This document shows positions 23,147-32,122 of a stretch of DNA of 64,000 nt, piece after piece (within the stretch, counting starts at the first letter, position 1; the number at the start of each line of letters is the position of its first letter). The translations under genes were made by a program, and so were the position numbers. Source of the stretch: Solenopsis invicta (Eukaryota > Arthropoda > Insecta > Hymenoptera > Formicidae); NCBI RefSeq assembly GCF_016802725.1, contig NC_052673.1, positions 3,044,037 to 3,108,036 of the forward strand, in the 5' to 3' direction. Below the pieces are notes generated by a model that saw nothing but the letters and a program-made list of their open reading frames with translations, was not told the DNA's origin and made no database searches.

Positions 23147-24142
23147 TGTAATTTACCGACTTTCCGCGCGCGGATCAGCTCGTCGGGTTCCCGGCGCGAG
23201 GCCGCGGAAAGGGTTCGACGCGGGAGAAAGGAAGGTTGGCAGAACGGCTTCGAATAATAGTTGACGCGAGTTCGAGTTTGAATCGTGGATTACACAAGTT
23301 TATTTCTTAACTACTAGGTTTGCGCTATTTACAGATATATATACATTTCCTACGGCGAGGTAGGCGCGATTCCGGGGCGGGGATGCGGTCCCCGCGATCG
23401 GTGCGTCGGGCTCCGGCGACGCAGTAGGCGTGGCTGACGGTGTCGCTCGCGGTTCGGACCGGTGAGGCGCGATTGTTCTAGGCGGGGCGGATTCCCGCAC
23501 GGTATCGCGGTTTTTCGCGACGGGGATCGTCGCAGGTAGGCTGGGCGCGCGACACCCTGTCAAGTACCTTGACCCGGGACCCCGAACTCGGCGGTCGCGG
23601 TTTTGGTGGGTGTCGCGGGGAGAGGAGGATAGCCTCCGGTTTACCGGCGGCCGGCTCGCGGACCGAGACTCGTGGTCTTCGGTTCGTGGAGGCTGGTAGT
23701 TATGCAAAGGAGTTGCGTCGGAGGCGGAGTACTCTCTCGCCGCGGCCAAGCACGCTTCGACCGGGTTTCCGACTTCGGGAGTAGGATACTGCCGACGCAG
23801 CGGACCGTGATCGGGAGGCTGGTCGGTGGCAGAGTGTCGTTTCTTGTTGCGGTGGCCCTATTTATACCGAGCGACTCCGCTCGCCTCCGTTATCTTCCTC
23901 GGCGCTTGACGGCGGAGTCGTCGGGGAAGGGAGAACCGCGTGTTGTCTGAGAGCGCGTGCGCGCCGACTCAGCGCGTGCGATGGCTCGGCGCGTGTCTTC
24001 TGGCGATGTCTATCGCCAGGCGGTATCGCAATCTTTGGATGGTTTAAAAGTGGGTGCCCGCGGCACCCCCGGTTATGGCCCGGCGGCCTTTACGGCTGGT
24101 GTTTGCCGTGGCGATGCTTTCTCTAGGGGGTGCATCGTCACA
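23147..24142 (-). repeat. Gypsy 3' LTR
   Basis: On the minus strand it runs from TGTGACGATGC (24142) to TAAATTACA (23147). It includes a TATAAATAGG promoter box (23857-23866) and an AATAAA signal at 23300-23305. The distance implies a long R/U5 region of about 690 bases. Confidence 0.95.
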
Positions 24143-24157
24143 TCACCCCCTCCCTTA
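24143..24157 (-). other. Gypsy polypurine tract
   Basis: The minus strand reads TAAGGGAGGGGGTGA directly before the 3' LTR, the site of plus-strand DNA priming. Confidence 0.9.
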
Positions 24158-24200
24158 GGAAGTGCCTGAATTTGAGGCACGAGGCATTGGCGTCCCCCCG

Positions 24201-24713
24201 TTACTTCGGCGGAATTTCCCGGATGCGGCGTACGCTTCCGTCGTGATTGAAGCGTACGTGCCACCGCTTTCCTCCTGAGCGGGTCTTCCACTCTCGTGCG
24301 CGGTGGGCAGCGAAGTGTGGCACGCTGATCCGGTGCCCCGGCTCGACCTCCACTTCAATCGGTGGAGGTGGTAACGGCCCCATAACTCGCACTGGTTCGA
24401 GTGTTGGATGCGGCGGCGGTGTTGCCGTAGGTGGTCGACGGGATTTCGGCCGTGCGGTCGATGGATTGGTCAACCACTTCATTTTGGCCTGGTTCCGTCG
24501 ATCGGAGGGCTGGATGAGACGTCCTCCCTTCTGACCGGCTATCGCGATGCTGCGCGGGATCTCTGCCGCCGCTGTTTGTGGTGGCGGGGTCGGCTGACGA
24601 AGCCGGAGCTGGCTCCAGGCCGGATCGATCCCCGGATTTGCCGGATCATACTCCTCGTACTCTGCCAGGAGTTGGTTGATTTCGCCGATGATCTCTTGCT
24701 CGGTGCGATCCAT
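24201..24713 (-). CDS. Gypsy third ORF, 170 residues, unknown function
   Basis: The frame lies between pol and the 3' LTR, where errantiviruses carry env, but it is far too short for an envelope protein and shows no signal peptide or membrane segment. The N-terminal 35 residues are acidic and probably helical (EQEIIGEINQLLAEYEEYD). The middle is proline-rich (PPHPTLEP; GPLPPPPIEVEVEPGH). The C-terminal 50 residues are basic with KRWHVRFNHDGSVRRIREI. The last two segments are recognisable in the degenerate Gypsy at 6950-7186, so selection seems to have kept them. It starts about 80 bases downstream of the pol stop. Its role is unknown; nucleic acid or particle binding is only a guess from its charge. 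Confidence 0.65.
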   Translation of the reverse strand: MDRTEQEIIGEINQLLAEYEEYDPANPGIDPAWSQLRLRQPTPPPQTAAAEIPRSIAIAGQKGGRLIQPSDRRNQAKMKWLTNPSTARPKSRRPPTATPPPHPTLEPVRVMGPLPPPPIEVEVEPGHRISVPHFAAHRAREWKTRSGGKRWHVRFNHDGSVRRIREIPPK

Positions 24714-24791
24714 CTCGTTGAGCGGTCGTTTCGCAAGTAACGGTTTGTCGAGGGGTTTCGACTTTCGGCGGTCGTTACGGTGAGCCTCTGT

Positions 24792-27700
24792 TTATGCCTC
24801 TCTGCCCGAGTCATCTCCGTTATTATTGTTTGGTTGCTCGTCCTCGGTTTCCTCTCCGGGGTCGGTCGCTTCGTTGTCGGTGTCTCCCTTCCCGTCGGTC
24901 TCGCGAGGTGCCGGTTTTAAATCCTGTACGTGCACGTGCCGAGTCCATCGTCCGCGCCTGTCGCGCAGATCGAAGATCACGGGCGAGATTTTGTTGCATA
25001 CCTCGAGGGGCCCTCGGAACTTCGGTGCCAATTTGGCATTGAACGCGGCGGCTTTGTTGGACAGGGGGTGCTCCCTCTTCCATACCCACTCGCCTATCTT
25101 TGGCTGCCATGGGCGACGGCGGAGGTTGTAGTATTTTTGTTGTTTTTGGAAAGCGCGCGCGAGGTGAATGCGTACTAGGTCATGGGCCTCCTCGAGGTAG
25201 CGTCGTGTATCGTCCGGCGGTGGGGTGGGAGGCGGCGTCGCTTCGCCGACGCGCGCGGGGGTGAATATTTCCCGCCCGAGGTTTAGGAACGCCGGTGTGT
25301 AGCCGGTTGCCTCGTGTCGCGCCGTATTGTATGCCAGTTGTAGTTCGGGGATTCTTTCGTCCCAGTTGCGGTGATCGCGGTCTACGTATTGTGCGATCAT
25401 TGTCTTGACCACGCGGTTCGTTCTCTCTACTGGGTTACAATGCGGCGCGTGAGTCGGCGTGCACACATGTCGGATGCGGTAGGCGTGTAGGAGTTCTCTT
25501 AGTTGTTTTGATTTCAGCTGTGTTCCGTTATCAGAGATGATGCTCTCCGGGCATCCGTGGCGCAGTAAGACTTGTTCCGCGATGCCGCGCGTTACGGCGG
25601 GAGCTGTTGCTTGCCGGAGGGGTCGTAGTTCGGCCCATTTTGAAAATCGGTCCTGCATGACCAGCAGCCACGTGTGGCCTTTCCTGGAGCGGGGGAGGGG
25701 TCCTACAAGGTCTACGGTGACCTGCTGCCAAAGCCGCGTGACATTTGTTGCGTGCATGTTCCCCGCCGGTCTGCGCTGTTCCACTTTGTGTCGCAGGCAG
25801 TTCTCGCATTTTCGGACGTATGCGGCGATTTCTCGGAACATGCCCGGCCAATAGTACGTCTGGGCGATGCGCGCGATTGTCTTAGCTACGCCGAGGTGGC
25901 CTGCGGTGGCGTCGTCGTGATTCCGACGGAGGATTTCCGGTCGTTCGTCGCGCGGCACGCAACGCTTCCATTGCTCCTCGGCCGGTGACTCGTTAAAGTC
26001 TAGGCTGTGCAGCACGTGGCGGTACAGCCTCCCCTCGCGGATCGCGAAGTCGGGTTGCGCGGCGGGATTTTCTTGTGCGGCGAGTAACGCGCGCCTGTAC
26101 CAGCGGTCCGGTGGGACGAGATTTGCCGCGGCGCTGGCGGGTTGCCGTGATAAGGCGTCCGCGACGCGGTTCAGCGCGCCTTTCCGATATTTAATCTCGA
26201 CGTCGTATTGTTGTAGCTCGAACGCCCACCGTCCCAGCCGTCCGGTGGGCGTGTCGAGCTTCTGTAGCCACCGTAGCGACTGGTGGTCTGTGACGACGGT
26301 GAAAGGGTACCCCTCAAGGTACTCGCGCATCCGGCGGATCCCCCAGATCACGGCCAGACACTCGAGCTCGGTGGCGCTGTAATTTCGTTCGGCTTGGTTT
26401 AGAGTTCGGCTTGCGTAGGCTATCACGCATTCGCCTTCGGGAAAGAATTGCGTTAGCACGACTCCGAGGCCGGTGTTGCTCGCGTCGGTTTGCAGTACGA
26501 AACGCCTGGAAAAGTCGGGGCAGGTCAGCACGGGGGCCGCGGTGAGCGTGCGCTTTAGCGCTTGAAACGCGGCCTGTTCCTCGGCCCCCCACTTCCACCT
26601 TGCGTGTTTTCTCGTTAGCGCGGTTAGCGGCGCCGCCACGGTGGCGAAGTCTTGGATGAACCGACGGTACCACGAGGCGACGCCGAGAAACTGTCGGACC
26701 TGCTTGACGGTAGCGGGTGGCGGCCAGTCGGTCACGGCTTTGACTTTTTCGGGGTCGGTGCGGATACCGTCCCTGTCGACGATGTGACCGAGGTATTTGA
26801 GCTGCTCCACGCAGAACCGGCATTTTTCCTGGTTGATCCGCAGCTTGGCTTCTCGGAGCCGGCGGAAAACTTCGCGTAACGTCTGCAGGTGTTCCTCGAA
26901 CGTGGCGCTGACGACGATGATGTCGTCGAGGTAGACCAGTACGCGCGGCTCGAGGTCGGGTCCGAGCACGGAATCGAGCAGCCGTTGAAAGGTGGCGGGC
27001 GCGGAGTGCAGGCCGAACGGCATGACTTTGAATTGGAACAGTCCCTTGCCGGGTAATGTGAACGCGGTGATTGGTCGGCTCGCGGGGGATAATGGCACTT
27101 GCCAGTATCCGCTTTTTAAGTCTAGCGTGGATAGAAAACGAGCGCCGCGTAGCTTGTCGAGCGTGGCGGGGATCTGGGGGAGCGGGTACGCGTCTGGTTC
27201 GGTCGCATCGTTGACGCGACGGAAGTCGATACAAAATCGGAACTTGCCGTCTTTCTTGCGCACTATTACGACGGGGGAGCTCCACGGGCTTCGCGATCGC
27301 TCTATGACGCCGTCGTCGAGCATTGCCGTGACTTCGGCGTCGATCACGGCCTGCATGGCGGGGTTTCGTGGTCGGTACCGCTGTTTAATTGGCTCGCGGT
27401 CTGGTTTCAGCCGGATGACGTGCTGCGTTACTGTCGTCGGGCCGGCCACGCCCGCGAACCGCGCGAGTTCGGTCGCGAGGAAGCGGCTCAGCTCGGCTGA
27501 TTCGGTAGGCGTGAGCAACGTGGACACGTGGGTCACAGCGGGATTCTCTTCGCGGCCCCGCAGCCCGGCGGGGGGGATAGGTATGGGCGCGCCTACTTTG
27601 GCCCACGCGTCTATGCCGAGGAGCATGGCGGTTTTCATGCTTGGCATTACGCGGAATCTGTGCTGGATGTGCCGGTGGCCGATTGTCACGGTCAGATGCA

Positions 27701-27905
27701 CGTGGCCGGGCAGTTCCACCGACTGACCGTCGGCCAGCTGTACGGTGTTACGCGCGTTCTGTATCTTAAAGCCGCTCGCTTCGGCGTGGCGGGCGGTGGC
27801 GAGGTTAATGAACGACACCTCTGACCCGGTGTCGAGAAGTGCCGTGAAGTCCTGGTCGTGCATGCGCACGGTTAAGTGCGGCGGGGCGTAAATTTTATTC
27901 GGAGG
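24792..27905 (-). CDS. pol: Gypsy pol: protease, reverse transcriptase, RNase H, integrase
   Basis: An uninterrupted minus-strand frame. The aspartic protease motif LLDTGSEVSF comes first. Reverse transcriptase follows, with VRKKDGKFRFCIDFRRVN, the LKSGYWQ segment and the catalytic YLDDIIV near residue 312 (about 26922-26933). RNase H has FVLQTDAS and SATELECLAVIW. Integrase carries a zinc-binding HDDATAGHLG...CENC region and a catalytic triad in VDLVGPLP, SDNGTQL and NPVERTNR. The end has a basic tail. All catalytic residues are present. The frame is open upstream of its first ATG (27863) and overlaps the gag stop, being one nucleotide forward of gag, so a +1 (or -2) shift would join them. 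It copies genomic RNA and inserts the product. Confidence 0.93.
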   Translation of the reverse strand, partial: PPNKIYAPPHLTVRMHDQDFTALLDTGSEVSFINLATARHAEASGFKIQNARNTVQLADGQSVELPGHVHLTVTIGHRHIQHRFRVMPSMKTAMLLGIDAWAKVGAPIPIPPAGLRGREENPAVTHVSTLLTPTESAELSRFLATELARFAGVAGPTTVTQHVIRLKPDREPIKQRYRPRNPAMQAVIDAEVTAMLDDGVIERSRSPWSSPVVIVRKKDGKFRFCIDFRRVNDATEPDAYPLPQIPATLDKLRGARFLSTLDLKSGYWQVPLSPASRPITAFTLPGKGLFQFKVMPFGLHSAPATFQRLLDSVLGPDLEPRVLVYLDDIIVVSATFEEHLQTLREVFRRLREAKLRINQEKCRFCVEQLKYLGHIVDRDGIRTDPEKVKAVTDWPPPATVKQVRQFLGVASWYRRFIQDFATVAAPLTALTRKHARWKWGAEEQAAFQALKRTLTAAPVLTCPDFSRRFVLQTDASNTGLGVVLTQFFPEGECVIAYASRTLNQAERNYSATELECLAVIWGIRRMREYLEGYPFTVVTDHQSLRWLQKLDTPTGRLGRWAFELQQYDVEIKYRKGALNRVADALSRQPASAAANLVPPDRWYRRALLAAQENPAAQPDFAIREGRLYRHVLHSLDFNESPAEEQWKRCVPRDERPEILRRNHDDATAGHLGVAKTIARIAQTYYWPGMFREIAAYVRKCENCLRHKVEQRRPAGNMHATNVTRLWQQVTVDLVGPLPRSRKGHTWLLVMQDRFSKWAELRPLRQATAPAVTRGIAEQVLLRHGCPESIISDNGTQLKSKQLRELLHAYRIRHVCTPTHAPHCNPVERTNRVVKTMIAQYVDRDHRNWDERIPELQLAYNTARHEATGYTPAFLNLGREIFTPARVGEATPPPTPPPDDTRRYLEEAHDLVRIHLARAFQKQQKYYNLRRRPWQPKIGEWVWKREHPLSNKAAAFNAKLAPKFRGPLEVCNKISPVIFDLRDRRGRWTRHVHVQDLKPAPRETDGKGDTDNEATDPGEETEDEQPNNNNGDDSGREA

Positions 27906-28992
27906 ACCGGGGGTCGGCCGGAGTGCCGCCGGTCCTGGCGCCGTTTCCCGTCGGCGGATGGCAGTCGCGGGTCAGCACGCCGTCTTTGCCGCATTGCGAG
28001 CAAAATCTGCGCGGCAATCGGCGGCACTCGAAGCGTGTGTGCCCTCGCTGTTTACACCGCCAGCAACACTCGCTTCGATCGTATGTTGCGGCGACGGCGG
28101 GGTTCTCGCGTGCTTGCGCGTGACTGGAGGGGAGCGCTCGGCAGCGCTCTTGGACGCGTTCGATCTCGACGACGCGTTGGAGTAGCTCGGCGGGGGTGCG
28201 GACGTCGGCCCGTCGCACGTGTAGTTGGAATTCGGGGCGCATGTTGTCGTACAGCTGGTCGACTTTCTCCTCGGTGGAGAAACTCTCTGCTCTCCGCATT
28301 AAGGAGAGAATTGTCGTCGCGTATTTGAGATATGGTTCGCCCGGCTTTTGAACGCGGTCGCGTATTTCGCGCAGTAGGTAGCTCCGGTAGCGCGGTGGCA
28401 GGTAGGTTGCCTTGAAATCGCTGACGAAGTCGCGCCATTCGTCCCAAGCGTCTCGCGAGTTTCGGTACCATAAGAGGGCATCCCCTCTTAATAGTTCCGG
28501 CAGCCCCAGCAAGACCTGATGATCCGAGAAATCGTAGCCGGCTCGCAATTCCTCGACCCGCTCCAAGAAACCCCAGGGGTCTTTCCCGTCAAACTGTACT
28601 CCCCACTTCCGCATTTGATTCATAATTTTAGCGGGGGTGGACCCGTCCGAGAGTCCGTTGGCGGTGGTGGGGGTTGCGTGATGCAGGGTGAGTCGCGGCG
28701 GGCGAAGAAGCGTCAGCGTTGGTGCGGGGGTTGCGGTGGAGGTCGCCGTTAGGGCCGGCGGTCGGGTTGCGGCTGGTTCAGTCGGTGGGGGGAGCGCGGA
28801 CGCGCGGAACAGGTCTGGGTTTTCCTCGACATATTGGCTCATGCGTTGCCGTAACGTATCGAAGCTTCCCTCCGTATCTAGCCCGAGCGTCTCCATCTCT
28901 TCGAGAAGGACGTCTTTGTGTAGTTCGTAGATCCAGCTTTTCAGGCCGGCGGCCCTTCCTTTCTTCCGGTCTGGTCCCTGTTCGGGCGCCAT
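27895..28992 (-). CDS. gag: Gypsy gag, 365 residues, start codon overlapping the primer binding site
   Basis: The ATG at 28990-28992 uses the last base of the 5' LTR and the first bases of the primer site, so residues MAPEQGP are encoded by the tRNA-complementary sequence. The middle contains a retrotransposon-gag-type region (WGFLERVEELRAGYDF; LLRGDALLWYRN; YLLREIRDRVQKPGEPYLKY). The C-terminus has two zinc knuckles. The first is canonical (CWRCKQRGHTRFEC). The second (CSQCGKDGVLTRDC) lacks the histidine. The protein should form the capsid and bind the RNA. The ORF ends at TAA 27895-27897 and pol follows one frame forward. Confidence 0.9.
   Translation of the reverse strand: MAPEQGPDRKKGRAAGLKSWIYELHKDVLLEEMETLGLDTEGSFDTLRQRMSQYVEENPDLFRASALPPPTEPAATRPPALTATSTATPAPTLTLLRPPRLTLHHATPTTANGLSDGSTPAKIMNQMRKWGVQFDGKDPWGFLERVEELRAGYDFSDHQVLLGLPELLRGDALLWYRNSRDAWDEWRDFVSDFKATYLPPRYRSYLLREIRDRVQKPGEPYLKYATTILSLMRRAESFSTEEKVDQLYDNMRPEFQLHVRRADVRTPAELLQRVVEIERVQERCRALPSSHAQARENPAVAATYDRSECCWRCKQRGHTRFECRRLPRRFCSQCGKDGVLTRDCHPPTGNGARTGGTPADPRSSE
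28974..28991 (-). other. Gypsy primer binding site (tRNA-Lys type)
   Basis: The minus strand reads TGGCGCCCGAACAGGGAC immediately after the 5' LTR. This 18-base sequence is complementary to the 3' end of the lysine tRNA used by many retroelements. It doubles as the first codons of gag. Confidence 0.93.
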
Positions 28993-29987
28993 GTAATTTA
29001 CCGACTTTCCGCGCGCGGATCAGCTCGTCGGGTTCCCGGCGCGAGGCCGCGGAAAGGGTTCGACGCGGGAGAAAGGAAGGTTGGCAGAACGGCTTCGAAT
29101 AATAGTTGACGCGAGTTCGAGTTTGAATCGTGGATTACACAAGTTTATTTCTTAACTACTAGGTTTGCGCTATTTACAGATATATATACATTTCCTACGG
29201 CGAGGTAGGCGCGATTCCGGGGCGGGGATGCGGTCCCCGCGATCGGTGCGTCGGGCTCCGGCGACGCAGTAGGCGTGGCTGACGGTGTCGCTCGCGGTTC
29301 GGACCGGTGAGGCGCGATTGTTCTAGGTGGGGCGGATTCCCGCACGGTATCGCGGTTTTTCGCGACGGGGATCGTCGCAGGTAGGCTGGGCGCGCGACAC
29401 CCTGTCAAGTACCTTGACCCGGGACCCCGAACTCGGCGGTCGCGGTTTTGGTGGGTGTCGCGGGGAGAGGAGGATAGCCTCCGGTTTACCGGCGGCCGGC
29501 TCGCGGACCGAGACTCGTGGTCTTCGGTTCGTGGAGGCTGGTAGTTATGCAAAGGAGTTGCGTCGGAGGCGGAGTACTCTCTCGCCGCGGCCAAGCACGC
29601 TTCGACCGGGTTTCCGACTTCGGGAGTAGGATACTGCCGACGCAGCGGACCGTGATCGGGAGGCTGGTCGGTGGCAGAGTGTCGTTTCTTGTTGCGGTGG
29701 CCCTATTTATACCGAGCGACTCCGCTCGCCTCCGTTATCTTCCTCGGCGCTTGACGGCGGAGTCGTCGGTGAAGGGAGAACCGCGTGTTGTCTGAGAGCG
29801 CGTGCGCGCCGACTCAGCGCGTGCGATGGCTCGGCGCGTGTCTTCTGGCGATGTCTATCGCCAGGCGGTATCGCAATCTTTGGATGGTTTAAAAGTGGGT
29901 GCCCGCGGCACCCCCGGTTATGGCCCGGCGGCCTTTACGGCTGGTGTTTGCCGTGGCGATGCTTTCTCTAGGGGGTGCATCGTCACA
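28992..29987 (-). repeat. Gypsy 5' LTR
   Basis: Same length as the 3' LTR and nearly identical. The TATAAATAGG box is at 29702-29711. A 149-codon minus frame (29145-29594; 23300-23749 in the other LTR) is present but looks like a product of base composition. Confidence 0.95.
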
Positions 29988-29991
29988 ATAT

Positions 29992-30059
29992 AAACCAATT
30001 ATCTGGCCTCTCTGGATTTCCGATAAATTTGCATACGGATACCTCTCGTTCCTCTCCAT
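29992..30059 (-). pseudogene. Tc1-like transposase, copy B, first codons (separated by Gypsy)
   Basis: The minus strand from the ATG at 30057-30059 reads MERNERYPYANLSEIQRGQI and a few more residues, then meets the Gypsy target duplication. The frame continues without loss in the main part that starts at 23146 (QAREGRQSIADTVG). The split therefore reflects a clean Gypsy insertion with a 4-bp ATAT duplication. Confidence 0.85.
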
Positions 30060-30290
30060 TATTATTTAACAATTTTTAAATTCCATATGTTGCTTTGCTT
30101 CGCATTTGTTTATGATTTTTGCGGCAATGTTTAAATCCGAAATACGTAATTTCTTCTTGCTTTTCGTCTGGTCACCATACTCTGCCGCGATAATTATAAA
30201 CAAATGCAAAACAAAGTAATATATGGAACTTAAAAATTGTTAAATAATAATGGAGAGGAACGAGAGGCATCCGTATGCAAATTTATTGGC
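30022..30290. repeat. palindrome made of two opposed copies of the Tc1-like transposase start region
   Basis: The text around ATGGAGAGGAACGAGAGG occurs leftward at about 30042-30059 (the real start of copy B) and rightward at about 30250. The homology runs outward on both sides over about 90 bases, with a spacer of about 70 bases. The rightward copy diverges from transposase after about 12 codons and passes into the long inverted repeat. Confidence 0.75.
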
Positions 30291-31085
30291 AGCATTCAAT
30301 CAAGGTGTCACAATCCTTTCAGAAAATAAAATATTATTATTAGAAAATTGTTGTAGTATTAACAAAATTAAGAATTTGCGTCCAACGATTGGATAATTTT
30401 TTCATTCTCACGAATCACTTACCATATTTAGTTTTGCGTTATATATTCTTTAATGATCTTTTAACAATTCGTAGCCGCTTTCTTCATACATAATTACGCT
30501 TTAATAATGAATTAATTACTTTCTTACTCCTGCTTGATATAAACAAATTCAATGTATTTGCATTATATTGTATTTACTTAAGACATGTTTAATTGTACAC
30601 CCAAGGATTTTGATTCTGTCCATGGGAAAATTTTCCAAACTGAGAAGTCACCACTTTCTACATACTCGCAGTTTATGATTAATGAAACAACTAGAGCTAG
30701 GTTGTTACGTTAGTCATGAACTGTAAGTATGTAAAAAGATAGCGACTTCTCAGTATGAAAAATTTCCCCGTGGACAGAATCAAAGTCCTTGGGTGTACAT
30801 ATTTACATGTATATATATGTATATGTACATATTACTTTTAGTGTATAACCAAGAATATTATATATTCTGATTGCGAACTTTATTTGAAAGCAGCGTTGTC
30901 CCATCGTTTTTATATATAGACTGTTAAATAAAGCCAATCATCCGAATTGTTCCTCATTGCATAATTTCAAGTTCCAATCACAATATTTGCTGAATTCTTT
31001 GAATCGAACAATCTCTCTGTTGTTATCGAGTGTCTGAAATAATATTGTATATATATTGTAACTTTAGAAACATTTTTTAAATTAA
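30275..31085. repeat. right arm of the long inverted repeat, with insertion
   Basis: Inverted partner of 20780-21430. It is interrupted at about 30600-30796 by a short TIR element and truncated on its outer side by the piggyBac-type element at 31086; about 30 more bases of the arm follow that element (32063-32090). Confidence 0.8.
30600..30796. mobile_element. short TIR element (MITE), about 190 bp
   Basis: Terminal inverted repeats CACCCAAGGATTTTGATTCT and AGAATCAAAGTCCTTGGGTG are flanked by TGTACA-type text on both sides. The left arm of the inverted repeat has the uninterrupted site (reverse complement AATTGTACATATT near 21100). The duplication is TA, GTAC or TGTACA; the palindromic site prevents a choice. 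There is no coding content. Confidence 0.88.
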
Positions 31086-32062
31086 CCCTTAAACACGTAA
31101 GTGGGTCTGAGAGACTCCATATGAAGTTTTGAACGCTTGCTATGTGAAGACGGAATGAGGTAGGAGGTTCGGACTAAGACGTAAAAAAAGTTTGAAATTT
31201 TCTCTTTCGATTGATATGGTATCTACTTTTTTGGTCAACTAGAATTTGGACGGCACGGCAGCAAAGTTTTGTTAGGGTCAATACGACCCATATAGTGTGT
31301 AAGTCAAACTTTTTTTGTGAGTATTTTACATAAAAAAGCTGGACAAAATACGTTTGAACAGGTCGTTTTGCGAATGTTACTCGCATATACTTCGTTTAAA
31401 GTTGGAATACTATAAAATGCTGTAGAAAAGGGAGTTTTTTCGAAATATATCATGAAACACATCAATTTTCAATTTTAGACACGATTTAATCAAAAATACC
31501 TCATATTTGCCTTGTTACATAAGTACATTTTTTAAAAGAAATGACAATGATATAATTTTTTTTGAAAGTACGAATCTTTAGCTTGAAAACGCCGTATTGT
31601 AAAGTTCTTCAAAGTTTTTTGTTGCAAAGATATCATTTTTTTTTAAATAGATTTTTAGATGCCCATACCTTATATTCTCCATGTTACATAATTATACTTT
31701 TTAAAAGGAATGACTTTGCCAAATTTTATTTTGAAAGTGTGACTCTTTAGCTTTAAAACGCCGTATTTGAAAGTCCTTAAATGTCTTTTGTTGCAAAGAT
31801 ATGATTTTTTGAAGGAAAAGTGGATTTTTGACCAATTTCTCATTTTTGCTTAATGGTTTTTCTTTTATAACTTCACAATAAATTATTTTTCGGCAATGCC
31901 AATTGTGCAGTCACACTTCTGAGATTTTGAACTTCTGTTAAAAAAAAAAAAAATCGTTGAAAAATATTGATTGTAATCAAAGATATAGCTTCTGAAAGTT
32001 GAAAAAGTCTCCCAGATCCAAAAATGTGTTTCCGTATTTTACAGGATCGGTGTGTTTAAGGG
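31086..32062. mobile_element. piggyBac-type non-autonomous element (MITE), 977 bp
   Basis: It begins CCCTTAAACACG and ends GTGTTTAAGGG, with TTAA on both sides (31082-31085 and 32063-32066). The opposite arm of the surrounding inverted repeat has a single TTAA at the matching place (near 20811-20821, ATTATTAATTTAAAAA), which is the empty site. TTAA duplication and CCC-ends are the piggyBac hallmark. I see no transposase, only AT-rich sequence with two diverged internal repeats (near 31575-31640 and 31735-31805). Confidence 0.88.
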
Positions 32063-32122
32063 TTAATAATATAATATAAATATATACACACACACACGCG
32101 CTATATATATATATATATATAC

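Larger units (their letters stand above)
23147..29987 (-). mobile_element. intact-looking Gypsy LTR retrotransposon
   Basis: It has two 996-bp LTRs, a primer binding site complementary to a lysine tRNA 3' end, uninterrupted gag and pol frames, a third ORF, and a polypurine tract. A 4-bp direct repeat ATAT flanks it (23143-23146 and 29988-29991). I noted only two differences between the LTRs (near 23482/29327 and 23917/29769), so the insertion is recent. GC content is far above that of the surrounding DNA. It sits inside a Tc1-like transposase gene in the same transcriptional orientation. Confidence 0.95.

Noticed and set aside
23300..23749. 149-codon minus frame in the Gypsy LTR, repeated at 29145-29594
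   Set aside because: It is identical in both copies only because the LTRs are identical. The translation is low-complexity Pro/Arg/Ser, and no remnant is evident in the related LTR fragment at 20185-20650.
26314..27285. 323-codon plus other long frames antisense or out of frame to Gypsy pol
   Set aside because: They overlap the intact pol gene in GC-rich sequence, where stop codons are rare, and show Arg/Pro-rich text without domains.
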